Positions 1 to 10,426 of a stretch of DNA of 36,828 nucleotides are shown here, piece by piece. Each line of letters opens with the position of its first letter. The first letter of the stretch is position 1. The DNA is from Archangium violaceum Cb vi76 (lineage in GTDB: Bacteria > Myxococcota > Myxococcia > Myxococcales > Myxococcaceae): positions 1 through 36,828 of the forward strand of contig NZ_JPMI01000290.1 of NCBI RefSeq assembly GCF_000733295.1, in the 5' to 3' direction. The position numbers and the translations under genes were made by a program. The notes beneath the pieces were generated by a model. It saw only the letters and a list, made by a program, of their open reading frames with translations. It was not told the origin of the DNA and did no database searches.

Positions 1-34
1 ACCCTCACCCTAGCCCTCTCCCAGGGGGAGAGGG
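1..34. repeat. Dispersed GC-rich palindromic repeat, copy 1
   Basis: The inverted core CCCTCTCCC / GGGAGAGGG with an outer CCCTCACCC arm lies just upstream of the NRPS gene. The same core recurs at 2899, 22837, 22904 and 33738, here in the opposite orientation. All copies except the one at 2899 are intergenic. It may form a hairpin in RNA, and it shows that the NRPS gene probably begins a transcription unit or follows an intergenic gap. Confidence 0.75.
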
Positions 35-92
35 GACATCCACGGTGCACGCCGCGGGTGCGTGCAATCCGTTCCAGGAGAAGAGAATCCCC

Positions 93-3000
93 ATGAGTGC
101 ACGAGAGGCGAAGCCGGTGGGCCGGCGTGGGAGGGGTCTGCCCGCAATCGGGCCGAGCCCCAGGGACGGGGCCTTGCCCATGTCCTTCTCCCAGCAGCGG
201 CTGTGGTTCCTGGAGCAGTTGGCGCCGGGTGGGTTCACGTACAACGTTCCCCTGGCCGCGAGGCTGAAGGGGCGTCTCGATGTGGCCGCGCTGGAGCGAA
301 GCCTGACGGCGCTCATCCAGCGGCATGAGGCGTTGCGGACGACGTTCACCCTGGAGAACGGGCAGCCGGTCCAGCGGATGGCTCCGGAGGTGGAGTTCGC
401 GCTGCCCGTGGAGAGCCTGGAGGCGTTGCCCGAGGAAGCGCGTGCGGGGGCGGCCGTGCGGCGGGTGGAGGAGGAGGCCCGGCGCCCGTTCGAGCTGGAA
501 AAGGGGCCGTTGCTGCGAGCGAGGCTGCTGCGCCTGGCGGCGGACGAGCACGTGCTGCTGCTGTCGCTGCACCACATCGTCTGTGATGGCTGGTCGCTGG
601 GGGTGATGGAGCGGGAGCTGACGGCGCTGTACGGGGCGTACTCGCGGGGCGGGACGCCGGAGCTGCCGGCCCCGCCGGTGCAGTACGCGGACTACGCGGT
701 GTGGCAGCGGGAGTGGCTGAAGGACGAGGTGCTGGAGGAGCAGCTCGCATGGTGGAAGCAGCGGCTGGCCGGGGCGCCTCCGGTGCTGGAGCTGCCCACG
801 GACAGGCCCCGTCCGGCGGTACAGTCCACGGGCGGTGCCGTGCTGAGGGTGAAGCTGCCCTCGGAGCTGTCCGACGCGGTGCGGGCGCTGAGCCGGCGGG
901 AGGGCGTCACGCCGTTCATGACGCTGCTGGCGGGCTTCCACGCCTTGCTGGCGCGCTATAGCGGGCAGACGGACATCGTGGTGGGGACACCCATCTCGGG
1001 GCGCAACCGGCGAGAGGTGGAGGGGCTGGTGGGCTTCTTCGCCAACACGCTGCCGCTGCGCGTGGAGGCGCCGGGAGCGGTGAGCTTCCGCGAGCTGCTG
1101 AAGCGGGTACGCGAGGCGTGTCTGGGCGCCTATGCCCATCAGGACGTGCCCTTCGAGCGGCTGGTGGACGCCCTGCGGCCGGTGAGGGACTTGAGCCGTA
1201 CGCCCCTGTTCCAGGCCTCGTTCGTGCTGCAGGGAGACGCGCCCTTCGCCTCGCTGGCGCTGCCCGGCGTGGCGGTGGAGGAGCTCGTCTTCGAGCCCGG
1301 CGCGGCCAGGTTCGATCTCACGCTGTTCATCCGGGACAACGCGCGGGAGTGGGTGGGGCTGTGGGAGTACAACAGCGCGCTGTTCGACGAGGCGACGGTG
1401 GCGCGGATGGCGGCGCACTACGCGCGCCTGCTGGAGGGAGCGCTCGCGCACCCGGAGCTGGCGTTGGCGGAGCTGCCGCTGTTGTCGGAAGCGGAGCGGC
1501 GCCAGGTGCTGGTGGAGTGGAACCAGACGCGCGCGGAGTACCCGAGGGAGGCGTGCCTGCATGAGCTGTTCGAGGCGCACGTGGTGGGCCAGCCCGAGGC
1601 GCTGGCGGTGGAGGACGAGGGCGAGCGGCTGACGTACGCGGAGCTGGACCGGCGGGCCAATCAGCTCGCCAGACACCTGCGGCGGCTGGGCGTGGAGGCG
1701 GGGACCCGGGTGGGGTTGTGTGCCAGCCGCCCGGTGGAGCTGGTGGCGGCGATGCTCGGCATCCTGAAGGCGGGCGGGGCGTATGTGCCGCTCGATGCGT
1801 CGTATCCGCGGGAGCGCCTGGCGTTCATGATGGAGGACGCGGCGCTGCCCGTGGTGCTGGCTCGGCCGGAGCTGGTGTCGAAGCTGCCCCCCACGCGGGC
1901 CACGGTGGTGCCGCTGGAGCCCAGGTGGGAGGCCTTCGCGAGCGAGCGCGCGGAGCGCCCAGGCGAGCGGAGTGGGCCGGAAGCGCTGGCGTATGTCATG
2001 TACACGTCGGGCTCGACAGGACGGCCCAAGGGCGTGTGCATTCCGCACCGGGGAATCATCCGGCTGGTGTGCGGCAACGGGTATGTCCGGCTGACGGAGG
2101 CGGAGCGCGTCACGCAGTTGAGCAACACCTCGTTCGACGGGTCCACCTTCGAGCTGTGGGTCGCGCTGCTCAGTGGCGGGTGCGTGGTGGGGGTTCCCCG
2201 GGAGGTGGCGCTGTCCCCGAAGGCGCTGGCCGCGTTCATGCGGGAGCGGCGGATCAGCACGGCCTTCCTGCCCACGGCGCTGTTCAACCAGACGGTGGCC
2301 GAGTGCCCGGACGCCTTCCGGACGGTGAAGTACGTGATGTTCGGTGGGGAGGCGGCGGATGTGAGGTCGCTGAGGCGGGTGCTGGAGCGGGGGGGGCCGA
2401 AGCACCTGGTGAATGGCTATGGGCCGACGGAGAACACGACGCTCTCGACGAGCTACGAGGTGAGGGAGGTGCCGGAGGGCGCGGTGTCGGTGCCCATTGG
2501 CAGGCCGTTGGAGAACTCGGAAGCCTACGTGCTGGACGAGCGGCGGCAGCCGGTGCCGGTGGGGGTGGCGGGAGAGCTGTATGTGGGCGGAGACGGCCTG
2601 GCGCTCGGGTACCTGAACCGGCCGGAGCTGACGGCGGAGCGGTTCATCCCGCACCCGTTCAGCGCGGAGCCGGGGGCGAAGCTCTACAAGACGGGAGACC
2701 TGGCCCGGTACCTGCGGGACGGGAACCTCGAGTACCTGGGCCGGCGGGACGAGCAGGTGAAGGTACGAGGCTTCCGCATCGAGTTGGGAGAGGTGGAGGC
2801 GGTGCTGGCGAAGCACCCGGGAGTAGGCGAGGGGGCCGTGGTGGCGAGGGACATGGGAGCCCGCGGCAAGCAGCTGGTGGCCTATGTGGTCCCAAATTCC
2901 CCTCTCCCCTCGGGAGAGGGACGGGGTGAGGGTGCCACGAGCCCCGGGTTGAACCCCGAGGAGCTGCGGACCTGGCTGAAGCAGAGGTTGCCGGAGCACA

Positions 3001-6000
3001 TGGTGCCCTCGGCCTTCGTGAGCCTGGAGGCGCTGCCGCTGACGCCCAACGGCAAGGTGGACCGCAAGGCGTTGCCCGCGCCGGAGGTCGAGGCGCGTGA
3101 GCGCGAGGAATACGTGGCGCCCCGGACGGTGATGGAGCAGGTGGTGGCGGACCTCTGGGCGCCGCTGCTGGGGCTGGGGCGCGTGGGGGCGCGGGACCAC
3201 TTCTTCGAGCTGGGCGGGCACTCGTTGCTGGCCACGCGGGTGGCCTCGCGTCTGAGGGAGGTGCTCCAGCGCGAGGTGCCGGTGCGGGTGCTCTTCGAGG
3301 CGCCCACGGTGGAGGAGCTCGCGCGGCGGCTGGAGGAGCCGGCGGCGGGGACACGGATAACCCGGCCCCCCCCGTTGCTCCCCGGGCCCGGGGACGCGGC
3401 GCCACCGCTGTCCTTCGCCCAGCAGCGGCTGTGGTTCCTGGACCGGTTGGAGCCGGACAGCGCGCTCTACAACGTCTTCCTGGCGCTCAGGCTGGAGGGA
3501 GTGCTCGACACGTCGGTGCTGGAGCGGAGCTTCCACGAGCTCGTGCGGAGGCACGAGTCGCTGCGGACGACGTTCCAGCAGGGCGAGCGAGGGCCGTTCC
3601 AGCGCATCTCCGCCCGGGTGGAGCCACCACTGGAGGTGGTGGATCTGCGCGAGCTGCCCGTGGACGCGCGTGAGGCGGAGGCGCTGCGGCTGGCCGGTGA
3701 GGAGGTGCGGCGGCCATTCGCTCTGACGTTGGGGCCGCTGCTACGGGTGACGGTGCTGAGGCTCGGGGAGGCGGAGCACGTGCTGGTGCTGGTGGTGCAC
3801 CACATCGTGTCGGATGGCTGGTCGCTGGAGGTGCTCGTCCGGGAGCTGAAGGCGCTGTACGAGGCCTTCCTGGAGGGCCGCGAGTCCCCACTGGCCAGAC
3901 CGCCCATCCAATACGCCGACTACGCGCGGTGGCAGCGGGAGTGGCTGCGGGGCGAGGTCCTGGAGGCGCAGCTCGCCTGGTGGCGCGAGCGGCTTCGAGG
4001 CGCGCTGCCCGCGTTGGAGCTGCCCACGGACAAGCCGCGGCCGCCGGTGCAGTCCTACCGTGGCGCGTTGCACCGGGTGCACCTGCCCCTGGCGCTCACC
4101 GAGGGGCTGCGCAAGCTGAGTCAGCGCGAGGGGGTGACCCTCTTCATGACGCTGCTGGCGGGCTTCCAGGTGCTGCTGCACCGCTACTCGGGACAGGAGG
4201 ACGTGAGCGTGGGCTCGCCCATCGCCGGCCGGGGCCATGCCGGATTGGAGGGGCTGATCGGCTTCTTCGTCAACATGCTGGTGATGCGGGCGCGGGTGAG
4301 GGGAGAGGAGCCCTTCCGCGTGTTGCTCGGGCGGGTGAGGGAGACGGCGCTGGGGGCGTACGAGCACCAGGACGTGCCCTTCGAGATGTTGGTGGACGAG
4401 CTGAAGCCGTCTCGCGACACCAGCCGCGCGCCGCTGTTCCAGGTGGCCTTCGCCCTCCAGCACGGCGCGCCGGAGCTGACGCTGCCGGGGGTGGTTTCGA
4501 GGCCGGTGGACCTCCACAGCCAGACGGCGAGGAATGATCTGCTGCTGGCGCTGACGGAGACCCGGGAGGGGCTGGAGGGGGGCCTCGAGTACAACACGGC
4601 GCTGTTCGAGGCCTCCACCATCGCCCGGATGGCGGGGCACCTGAGGACGCTGCTGGAGGGAGTGGTGGCGGACGCCGGACAGCGCGTCCTCGAGCTGCCA
4701 CTGCTGAGCGAGGCCGAGAGGGCCCAGGTGCTGGTGGAGTGGAATGGCCGCCGCGCGGACCATTCCCGGGACACGTGCACGCACCACCTCATCGAGGCAA
4801 CGGTGGCGCGCACGCCGGACGCGGTGGCCGTGGTCTTCGAGGACAGCGAGCTCACATATCGGCGGCTCAACCAGCGGGCCAACCAGCTCGCCCACCATTT
4901 GCGGAGGCTGGGCGTGGGGCCGGAGGCGCGGGTGGGCGTGTGCCTGGAACGCTCCCTGGACATGGTGGTGGGCCTGCTCGGCGTGCTCAAGGCCGGAGGC
5001 GCCTATGTGGCGTTGGATCCTTCCTACCCCGGGGAGCGCCTGGCCTTCATGATGGAAGAGGCCCGCATGCCGGTGTTGGTGACCTCGCGAGCCCTGGCGG
5101 ACGGGTTGCCCTCACGGGGCGAGCGGCGGGTGCTGCTGGACGCGGAGGCCGGAGTGCTGGCCCTCCAGCCGGAGGACGATCCGGTGCCGGAGGCGGGGGT
5201 GGAGCACCTGGCCTACGTCATCTTCACCTCGGGCAGCACGGGCAGACCCAAGGGGACGCTGCTGACACACCGGGGCCTGTGCAACACGGTGCTGGCCGCG
5301 GTGGAGACGCGCGGGATGCATCCGGGCAGCCGGGTGTTGCAGTACGGGTCGCTCGGCTTCGATGTCTCGGTGTCGGACATCTTCCCCACGCTGGTGGTGG
5401 GTGGGTGCGTGGTGGTGGCGCCTCGGGAGTCGCTCCTGCCGGGCGCGCCGCTGGACGCGCTGCTGAAGAAGCAGCGGGTGACGCTGTGGGCGATGACGCC
5501 CTCGGTGCTGGCGCAGCAGGAGGGGGAGTATCCGGCGCTCGAGACCATCGTCTCCGGGGGGGAGGCGTGCACGCCGGAGCTGGTGACGAAGTGGCGGCGG
5601 GGCAGGCGCTTCATCAACGAGTACGGCCCGACGGAGGTGACGGTCTTCGCCACCTCCAACGCGGACGTGGACGTGTCGAGGCCGACGCTCGGACGGCCGC
5701 TGCCCAACGGGCGGGTGTACGTGCTGGACAGGTGGCTGCGGCCCGTGCCGGTGGGGGTGACGGGGGAGCTGTACGTGGGGGGCCCGGGAGTCGCGCGGGG
5801 CTACCTGGAGCGGCCGGCCCTGACGGCGGAGCGTTTCCTCCCGGATCCCTTCGGCGGGGAGCCGGGCGCCCGGATGTACCGGACGGGAGACCTGGGCCGG
5901 TGGTTGTCCGGAGGGGAGCTGGAGTTCCTGGGCCGCTCCGACGCGCAGGTGAAGATCCGCGGTTTCCGTGTCGAATTGGGAGAGGTGGAAGCGGCGCTGG

Positions 6001-6602
6001 TGGGCCACGCGGAGGTGAAGGAAGCGGCGGTGGTGGTACGGGAGGACGTGCTGGGAGACAGACGGCTGGTGGCGTACGTGGTGCCCGGCTCACCTCTTCT
6101 TCCGGGATGGAGCGCGGTGCTCCGGGCCTGGCTGAAGCGGACGCTCCCGGAGCACATGGTGCCCTCGGCCTTCGTGTTCCTGGCGGCGCTGCCGCTCACG
6201 CCCCATGGGAAGGTGGATCGCGAGGCGTTGCCCATGCCGGACATGCACCGGCCCGCGCCCGGTGACTCCTATGTCGTTCCGGAGGCGGGGCTGGAGCAGT
6301 CGCTCGCGGCCATCTGGGCCGAGGTGCTTCGGCTGGAGCGCGTGGGCGCCGAGGACAACTTCTTCGATCTCGGTGGCAACTCGCTGCTGCTCCAGGCGGT
6401 GCACGTGAAGGCCGAGGCACTGGTGGGCCACCGTTTTCCCCTGGTGGGCCTCTTCCAATTTCCCACGGTGCGCGCGCTGGCGGCGCATCTCGTGCGCGGA
6501 GAGGGGCCGGCCGCCGGGAGCCCCGCTTCCGGGAATGGCAACCGCCGGGATGGACAGCGGCGTCTGGCGCGGCAGCGGCGCGAGCGGCCGGACTCGAACT
6601 GA
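93..6602 (+). CDS. Two-module nonribosomal peptide synthetase (C-A-PCP-C-A-PCP)
   Basis: A cytoplasmic assembly-line enzyme that activates two amino acids and joins them by condensation domains. Numbered from the ATG at 93 (2169 aa): C1 from about 30 with HHIVCDG at 160; A1 with [11 protein letters not shown] at 637, NGYGPTEN at 774 and YKTGDL at 865; PCP1 with the phosphopantetheine serine at 1044 (LGGHSL); C2 from about 1106 with HHIVSDG at 1236; A2 with [11 protein letters not shown] at 1711 and NEYGPTEV at 1842; PCP2 serine at 2097 (LGGNSL). It ends in an Arg-rich tail and has no thioesterase. The frame is open back to a GTG at 45; I prefer 93 because an AGGAG lies upstream and the residues before it look unconserved. 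Pocket residues read by alignment to GrsA are D-G-F-F-M-G-G-T-L for A1 (aliphatic-like) and D-V-S-A-V-G-E-V-F for A2 (no match I know). Starting with a C domain implies an acyl starter or an upstream partner. The next gene begins 12 bp later. Confidence 0.96.
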   Translation: MSAREAKPVGRRGRGLPAIGPSPRDGALPMSFSQQRLWFLEQLAPGGFTYNVPLAARLKGRLDVAALERSLTALIQRHEALRTTFTLENGQPVQRMAPEVEFALPVESLEALPEEARAGAAVRRVEEEARRPFELEKGPLLRARLLRLAADEHVLLLSLHHIVCDGWSLGVMERELTALYGAYSRGGTPELPAPPVQYADYAVWQREWLKDEVLEEQLAWWKQRLAGAPPVLELPTDRPRPAVQSTGGAVLRVKLPSELSDAVRALSRREGVTPFMTLLAGFHALLARYSGQTDIVVGTPISGRNRREVEGLVGFFANTLPLRVEAPGAVSFRELLKRVREACLGAYAHQDVPFERLVDALRPVRDLSRTPLFQASFVLQGDAPFASLALPGVAVEELVFEPGAARFDLTLFIRDNAREWVGLWEYNSALFDEATVARMAAHYARLLEGALAHPELALAELPLLSEAERRQVLVEWNQTRAEYPREACLHELFEAHVVGQPEALAVEDEGERLTYAELDRRANQLARHLRRLGVEAGTRVGLCASRPVELVAAMLGILKAGGAYVPLDASYPRERLAFMMEDAALPVVLARPELVSKLPPTRATVVPLEPRWEAFASERAERPGERSGPEALAYVMYTSGSTGRPKGVCIPHRGIIRLVCGNGYVRLTEAERVTQLSNTSFDGSTFELWVALLSGGCVVGVPREVALSPKALAAFMRERRISTAFLPTALFNQTVAECPDAFRTVKYVMFGGEAADVRSLRRVLERGGPKHLVNGYGPTENTTLSTSYEVREVPEGAVSVPIGRPLENSEAYVLDERRQPVPVGVAGELYVGGDGLALGYLNRPELTAERFIPHPFSAEPGAKLYKTGDLARYLRDGNLEYLGRRDEQVKVRGFRIELGEVEAVLAKHPGVGEGAVVARDMGARGKQLVAYVVPNSPLPSGEGRGEGATSPGLNPEELRTWLKQRLPEHMVPSAFVSLEALPLTPNGKVDRKALPAPEVEAREREEYVAPRTVMEQVVADLWAPLLGLGRVGARDHFFELGGHSLLATRVASRLREVLQREVPVRVLFEAPTVEELARRLEEPAAGTRITRPPPLLPGPGDAAPPLSFAQQRLWFLDRLEPDSALYNVFLALRLEGVLDTSVLERSFHELVRRHESLRTTFQQGERGPFQRISARVEPPLEVVDLRELPVDAREAEALRLAGEEVRRPFALTLGPLLRVTVLRLGEAEHVLVLVVHHIVSDGWSLEVLVRELKALYEAFLEGRESPLARPPIQYADYARWQREWLRGEVLEAQLAWWRERLRGALPALELPTDKPRPPVQSYRGALHRVHLPLALTEGLRKLSQREGVTLFMTLLAGFQVLLHRYSGQEDVSVGSPIAGRGHAGLEGLIGFFVNMLVMRARVRGEEPFRVLLGRVRETALGAYEHQDVPFEMLVDELKPSRDTSRAPLFQVAFALQHGAPELTLPGVVSRPVDLHSQTARNDLLLALTETREGLEGGLEYNTALFEASTIARMAGHLRTLLEGVVADAGQRVLELPLLSEAERAQVLVEWNGRRADHSRDTCTHHLIEATVARTPDAVAVVFEDSELTYRRLNQRANQLAHHLRRLGVGPEARVGVCLERSLDMVVGLLGVLKAGGAYVALDPSYPGERLAFMMEEARMPVLVTSRALADGLPSRGERRVLLDAEAGVLALQPEDDPVPEAGVEHLAYVIFTSGSTGRPKGTLLTHRGLCNTVLAAVETRGMHPGSRVLQYGSLGFDVSVSDIFPTLVVGGCVVVAPRESLLPGAPLDALLKKQRVTLWAMTPSVLAQQEGEYPALETIVSGGEACTPELVTKWRRGRRFINEYGPTEVTVFATSNADVDVSRPTLGRPLPNGRVYVLDRWLRPVPVGVTGELYVGGPGVARGYLERPALTAERFLPDPFGGEPGARMYRTGDLGRWLSGGELEFLGRSDAQVKIRGFRVELGEVEAALVGHAEVKEAAVVVREDVLGDRRLVAYVVPGSPLLPGWSAVLRAWLKRTLPEHMVPSAFVFLAALPLTPHGKVDREALPMPDMHRPAPGDSYVVPEAGLEQSLAAIWAEVLRLERVGAEDNFFDLGGNSLLLQAVHVKAEALVGHRFPLVGLFQFPTVRALAAHLVRGEGPAAGSPASGNGNRRDGQRRLARQRRERPDSN
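2899..2960. repeat. Palindromic repeat copy 2, inside the NRPS coding sequence
   Basis: The palindromic core and its trailing segment (inverted core, then GGGGTGAGGGT, then a CCCGGGTTGAACCCC-like tail) occur in frame inside the C-terminal subdomain of adenylation domain 1, encoding a Ser/Pro/Gly/Glu-rich insert at about residues 934-958. The same position in A2 (between AYVVPGSP and the [10 protein letters not shown] motif) is shorter and unrelated in sequence. The tail resembles that of the intergenic copy at 33738. Confidence 0.8.
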
Positions 6603-6614
6603 GGAGCAATGCAC

Positions 6615-9600
6615 ATGGAAGAGCTGAACAAGGACATGGCCATCGCCGTGGTGGGCCTCGGGCTGCGCTTTCCCGGCGCGGCGGACGAGCGCCAGTACTG
6701 GCACAACCTCGTCACGGGGGTGGAGTCGATCACCCGCCTGGATGCGGCGCGGCTCGCGAAGGCCGGTCTGTCCCCGGAGGAGGGCTGGGTGGCCGCGGCC
6801 GGCGTGCTCGAGGACTCCGCGTGCTTCGATGCCGCCTTCTTCGGCTACACGCCGGGCGAGGCCGAGCAGTTGGATCCGCAGCACCGGCTCTTCCTCGAGT
6901 GTGCCTGGACGGCGATGGAGTCCGCCGGGTACGCGCCCCGGGGCAAGCCGATGCGCGCGGGCGTCTACGCGGGAGCCACCTTCAGTACGTACCTGATTTC
7001 GAGCGTGCTCCCCCACGCCGCGCGCAACGGGAGTGGTCTCATCGAGAACGTCCTGGGCACCGCCGGGGACTTCCTCGCGTCGCGCGTCTCCTACGAGTTG
7101 GATCTCACCGGCCCCGCGCTGAACGTCCAGAGCGCCTGCTCGACGTCACTGGTGGCGGTCCACGTCGCATGTCAGGCGTTGATCGCCGGGGAGTGCGATC
7201 TGGCGCTCGCGGGGGGCGCCTGCGTGCGGGCGCGGCAGCTCGAGCCATACCGCTATCAGGAGGGAGGCATCTTCTCGCCCGACGGCCGCTGCCGGGCCTT
7301 CGATGCCCGGGCGGCGGGGATGATCACTGGCAATGGCGCCGGAGTGGTGGTGCTCAAGCGGCTCGCCGACGCGCTCGCCGACCGGGATCCCATCCGCGCC
7401 GTCATCCTCGGCACGGCGATCAACAACGATGGTGGCGCGAAGACGGGCTTCACCGCCCCCTCGGTGACGGGCCAGGCCGCGGCCATCTCCGAGGCCCTGT
7501 CCCTGGCCGGGGTCGAGCCGCACTCCATCTCGTACATCGAGGCCCACGGCACGGGAACTCCGCTGGGAGATCCGATCGAGGTCTCCGCGCTCGAGCAGGT
7601 GTTCCGCGGAGGAGCGCCCGGCTCGTGCGGCCTCGGCTCGGTGAAGACGAACCTGGGGCACCTGGACGCGGCGGCGGGGATCGCCGGGTTCATCAAGACG
7701 GTGCTGGCGCTCGAGAACCGGACGCTGCCGCCGACCCTGCACTTCCAGGAGGCCAACCCCCGGCTCGGGCTGGAGAACAGCCCGTTCTACGTCGTGGACC
7801 GGGCCCTCCCGTGGAGTGGTCCCACGCCGCTTCGCGCGGGGGTGAGCTCCTACGGATTTGGAGGCACCAACGCCCACGTCGTCCTGGAGGAGGCTCCGGC
7901 CGTCGCGGGCGACGCGCCCCGGCGTGACGAGGAGCTGGTGCTGCTGTCGGCGAAGTCCGAGGCCGCGCTCGAACGGATGACCGATGCGTTGGCCGGGCAG
8001 TTGGGGAAGGGGAGCGGGCCACTCGCGGATGTGGCCCACACGCTCCAGGTGGGGCGGGCCCGCTTTCCCTTCAGGCGCGTCGTCATCGGCGGCCGGCGCG
8101 AGGAGGCGGGGGCGTGGCTCTCCAGCCGGGAGCCGGGGCGGGTGCGTACGGCGCACGACGAGGCCGGGCGGCGGGGAGCGGTCTTCCTCTTCCCGGGCGG
8201 GGGCGCGCAGCGTGTGAACATGGGAGCCTGCTTCCTGCGCGAGCCCGTCTTCCGTGAAGCCCTGGAGCGGTGCGCCGGGTTGATGCGCGGGCCGCTCGGG
8301 GGGGATCTCCGGGAGGTGATGTTCGCGCCGTCCGAGCGTTCCGGCACCGCGAGCCAGGAGCTGGATCGACCGAGGTGGTTGCAGCCGGCGTTGTTCGCCT
8401 GTGACTGGGCCTTCGCGCAGCTGTGGCGCTCCTGGGGCGTGGAGCCCGAGGCCCTGCTGGGCCACTCGCTCGGGGAGTATGTGGCGGCCTGCCTCGCGGG
8501 GGTCTTCACGCTCGAGGAGGCCGCGTCGCTCGTCGCGGCGCGCGCCCTGCTGGTGGACCGGATGCCCGAGGGGGCCATGGTCTCGGTGCTCGCCCCCGTG
8601 GGAGAGGTGGAGCCGCTGCTCGGACCGGAGCTGTCCGTTTCGGCGATCAACGGTCCCGGGACGTGTGTGATCGCCGGGCCGGTGGAGTCCGTCGGCGCGT
8701 TGGAGAAGGTGCTGGGGGAGCGGGAACTCTCCTTCAAGCGGGTGCGCTACCCGCGGGCGATGCACTCGTCGATGCTCGATCCATACCTCGCGGATTTCGG
8801 GCGGCTCGTGTCGCGGGTGAAGCTGTGTCCGCCGAAGCTGCCGGTGGTGTCGAGCGTCACCGGGCGCTGGCTGGGGGAGCGGGAGGCGACGGATCCCGGC
8901 TACTGGGTGCGTCACCTGCGGGAGACGGTCCGATTCTCCGACGGCCTGGCCTTCCTGCTCTCGTCGGGGGAGCGGACGTTCATCGAGGTGGGGCCGGGCT
9001 CCATGCTGAGCGCGCTCACGCGGCAGCACCCGGCGCGCACGTCGCAGCCGGTGGTGGCCTCGCTACCGGACGTCTCCGCTCCGCCGGCCAGTCCGCTGGT
9101 GCCGCTCGGCGAGGCGTGGCTCGCGGGGGTGGAGATCGACTGGGAGCGTTTCCGCGCCGGGGAGCACCGCCGCCGGGTGGTGTTGCCGGGCTACGGCTTC
9201 GAGCGCGAGCGGTACTGGCTCGAGCCCGTGGAGTCTTCCACTCCGGTGGGAGCCGGACCTGGCGGACAGCCTCCCGCGCCACCGCTCTCCCGGACTCCGC
9301 CGTCCGCGAGGACATCGCGCCGGGGGGCCGCCGCCGTGCCGGCCCGCGACGGCACCGAGCAGGCGTTGGTCGAGTGCTTCCGCGAGGTCTTCCGTCTCGA
9401 GGAGATCGGCATTCACGATGACTTCTTCTCGCTCGGCGGGGACTCGCTCATGGCGCTGCGGCTGACGGCGCGGCTCGCGGATCGCCTGGGGATCCGGCTG
9501 TCATTGAAGGACGTGGTGGAGGCGCCCACGCCCGCCGCGCTGGCGGAGAAGCTCGGCCCCGTGAGCACCCGGGCACCGGCGCGTCCTGGCTGTCTGGTGC

Positions 9601-10268
9601 GGCTCCAGGAGGGGACACAGGGGACGCCGCTCTTCTTCGTGCACGCGGCGGGCGGACAGACGCTCTTCTACCGGGAGCTCGCGCGGGGCCTCGGGGCCTC
9701 GCGGCCGGTGTACGGGTTCGAGTCGGTGGGCCTGGAGGAGGGCGTGCCCTGCCACACCACCGTCGAGGAGATGGCGGCGCACTACCTCGAGGTGCTTCGC
9801 GCGGTGTGGCCCTCGGGCCCCTACCTGCTGGTGGGGGCGTCGTTCGGCGGCGCGGTGGCGTACGAGATGGCCCGCCGGTTGTCCGCCGAGGGACATGCGG
9901 TGCCGTTGTGCGCGCTGCTCGACTCTCCCGGTCCGGGGCCGTTGCCGCAGCGCTTCGAGGACGAGGCGAAGCGGATGCGGGGGGAGCCGCTCTTCTCCGA
10001 GCCCGGGAGGGGAGAGCGCTTGCTCCGGGTGTGGAAGACGAACCTGGAGGCGCTGAGCCGTTACACGATCGAGCCCTGGGAGGGCGGGGCGCTCCAGTTC
10101 TTCCGCGCCGCCGAGCGCGAGCCGTGGATGCCGGAGCACCCGGAGCTGGCCTGGATTGGCCGGTGCGAATCGGTGGGCGTGGAGGTCGTTCCCGGGGGGC
10201 ATACGAGCATGTTGCAGCCGCCGCACGTCGAGCGGCTGGCGGCACGGCTCCGGGCCCGGCTTCCCTAG
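6615..10268 (+). CDS. Type I polyketide synthase module with thioesterase (KS-AT-carrier-TE)
   Basis: Extends the NRPS-bound dipeptide by one acyl unit and releases it. Numbered from the ATG at 6615 (1217 aa): KS with Cys175 (SACSTSL), His311 (EAHGTGT) and His349 (NLGHLDAA); AT with GHSLGEY (Ser618) and RAMHSS (His717) where malonyl-specific ATs usually have HAFHS; carrier protein with Ser944 in LGGDSL, a PCP-like rather than typical ACP motif; thioesterase with Ser1076 (GASFGG), Asp1103 and His1196. There is no KR, DH, ER or methyltransferase, so the new beta carbon should stay a ketone. I chose 6615 over the ATG at 6609 because GGAG at 6603-6606 is correctly spaced only for 6615. It follows the NRPS stop by 12 bp, so the two are probably translated together. 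Its TAG stop lies at the first bases of the cysQ-end repeat. Malonyl-CoA is the likely substrate, by inference. Confidence 0.96.
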   Translation: MEELNKDMAIAVVGLGLRFPGAADERQYWHNLVTGVESITRLDAARLAKAGLSPEEGWVAAAGVLEDSACFDAAFFGYTPGEAEQLDPQHRLFLECAWTAMESAGYAPRGKPMRAGVYAGATFSTYLISSVLPHAARNGSGLIENVLGTAGDFLASRVSYELDLTGPALNVQSACSTSLVAVHVACQALIAGECDLALAGGACVRARQLEPYRYQEGGIFSPDGRCRAFDARAAGMITGNGAGVVVLKRLADALADRDPIRAVILGTAINNDGGAKTGFTAPSVTGQAAAISEALSLAGVEPHSISYIEAHGTGTPLGDPIEVSALEQVFRGGAPGSCGLGSVKTNLGHLDAAAGIAGFIKTVLALENRTLPPTLHFQEANPRLGLENSPFYVVDRALPWSGPTPLRAGVSSYGFGGTNAHVVLEEAPAVAGDAPRRDEELVLLSAKSEAALERMTDALAGQLGKGSGPLADVAHTLQVGRARFPFRRVVIGGRREEAGAWLSSREPGRVRTAHDEAGRRGAVFLFPGGGAQRVNMGACFLREPVFREALERCAGLMRGPLGGDLREVMFAPSERSGTASQELDRPRWLQPALFACDWAFAQLWRSWGVEPEALLGHSLGEYVAACLAGVFTLEEAASLVAARALLVDRMPEGAMVSVLAPVGEVEPLLGPELSVSAINGPGTCVIAGPVESVGALEKVLGERELSFKRVRYPRAMHSSMLDPYLADFGRLVSRVKLCPPKLPVVSSVTGRWLGEREATDPGYWVRHLRETVRFSDGLAFLLSSGERTFIEVGPGSMLSALTRQHPARTSQPVVASLPDVSAPPASPLVPLGEAWLAGVEIDWERFRAGEHRRRVVLPGYGFERERYWLEPVESSTPVGAGPGGQPPAPPLSRTPPSARTSRRGAAAVPARDGTEQALVECFREVFRLEEIGIHDDFFSLGGDSLMALRLTARLADRLGIRLSLKDVVEAPTPAALAEKLGPVSTRAPARPGCLVRLQEGTQGTPLFFVHAAGGQTLFYRELARGLGASRPVYGFESVGLEEGVPCHTTVEEMAAHYLEVLRAVWPSGPYLLVGASFGGAVAYEMARRLSAEGHAVPLCALLDSPGPGPLPQRFEDEAKRMRGEPLFSEPGRGERLLRVWKTNLEALSRYTIEPWEGGALQFFRAAEREPWMPEHPELAWIGRCESVGVEVVPGGHTSMLQPPHVERLAARLRARLP

Positions 10269-10346
10269 CGTCCCTCCAGCAGCGCGAGCCAGTCCGGGCG
10301 GGAGTCGCCGAAGGCGAGGAAGGACGGATTGAGGAGCTGCTCCTTG
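10265..10346 (-). pseudogene. Duplicated 3' end of the cysQ-like gene (left copy of a direct repeat)
   Basis: Positions 10266-10346 match 15940-16020 with one mismatch (G for T at 10336). On the minus strand it encodes the last residues and stop of the CysQ-like protein (ending LLEGR-stop, with TAG instead of TAA) and has no upstream coding region. It overlaps the PKS stop codon convergently. It is the left boundary of a segment whose right boundary is the intact gene. Similarity ends abruptly at 10346. Confidence 0.9.
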
Positions 10347-10426
10347 ATGAACCGCTTGAGGTTGGGGGCTCGCCATCCAACCCAGCTATTGAGACAATGG
10401 GCTCCACCGTGTCGCTGAGGTTTCCC

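Noticed and set aside
7146-9029. A 627-codon minus-strand frame inside the PKS gene
   Set aside because: It has low-complexity Arg/His/Leu composition and lies opposite KS and AT motifs.
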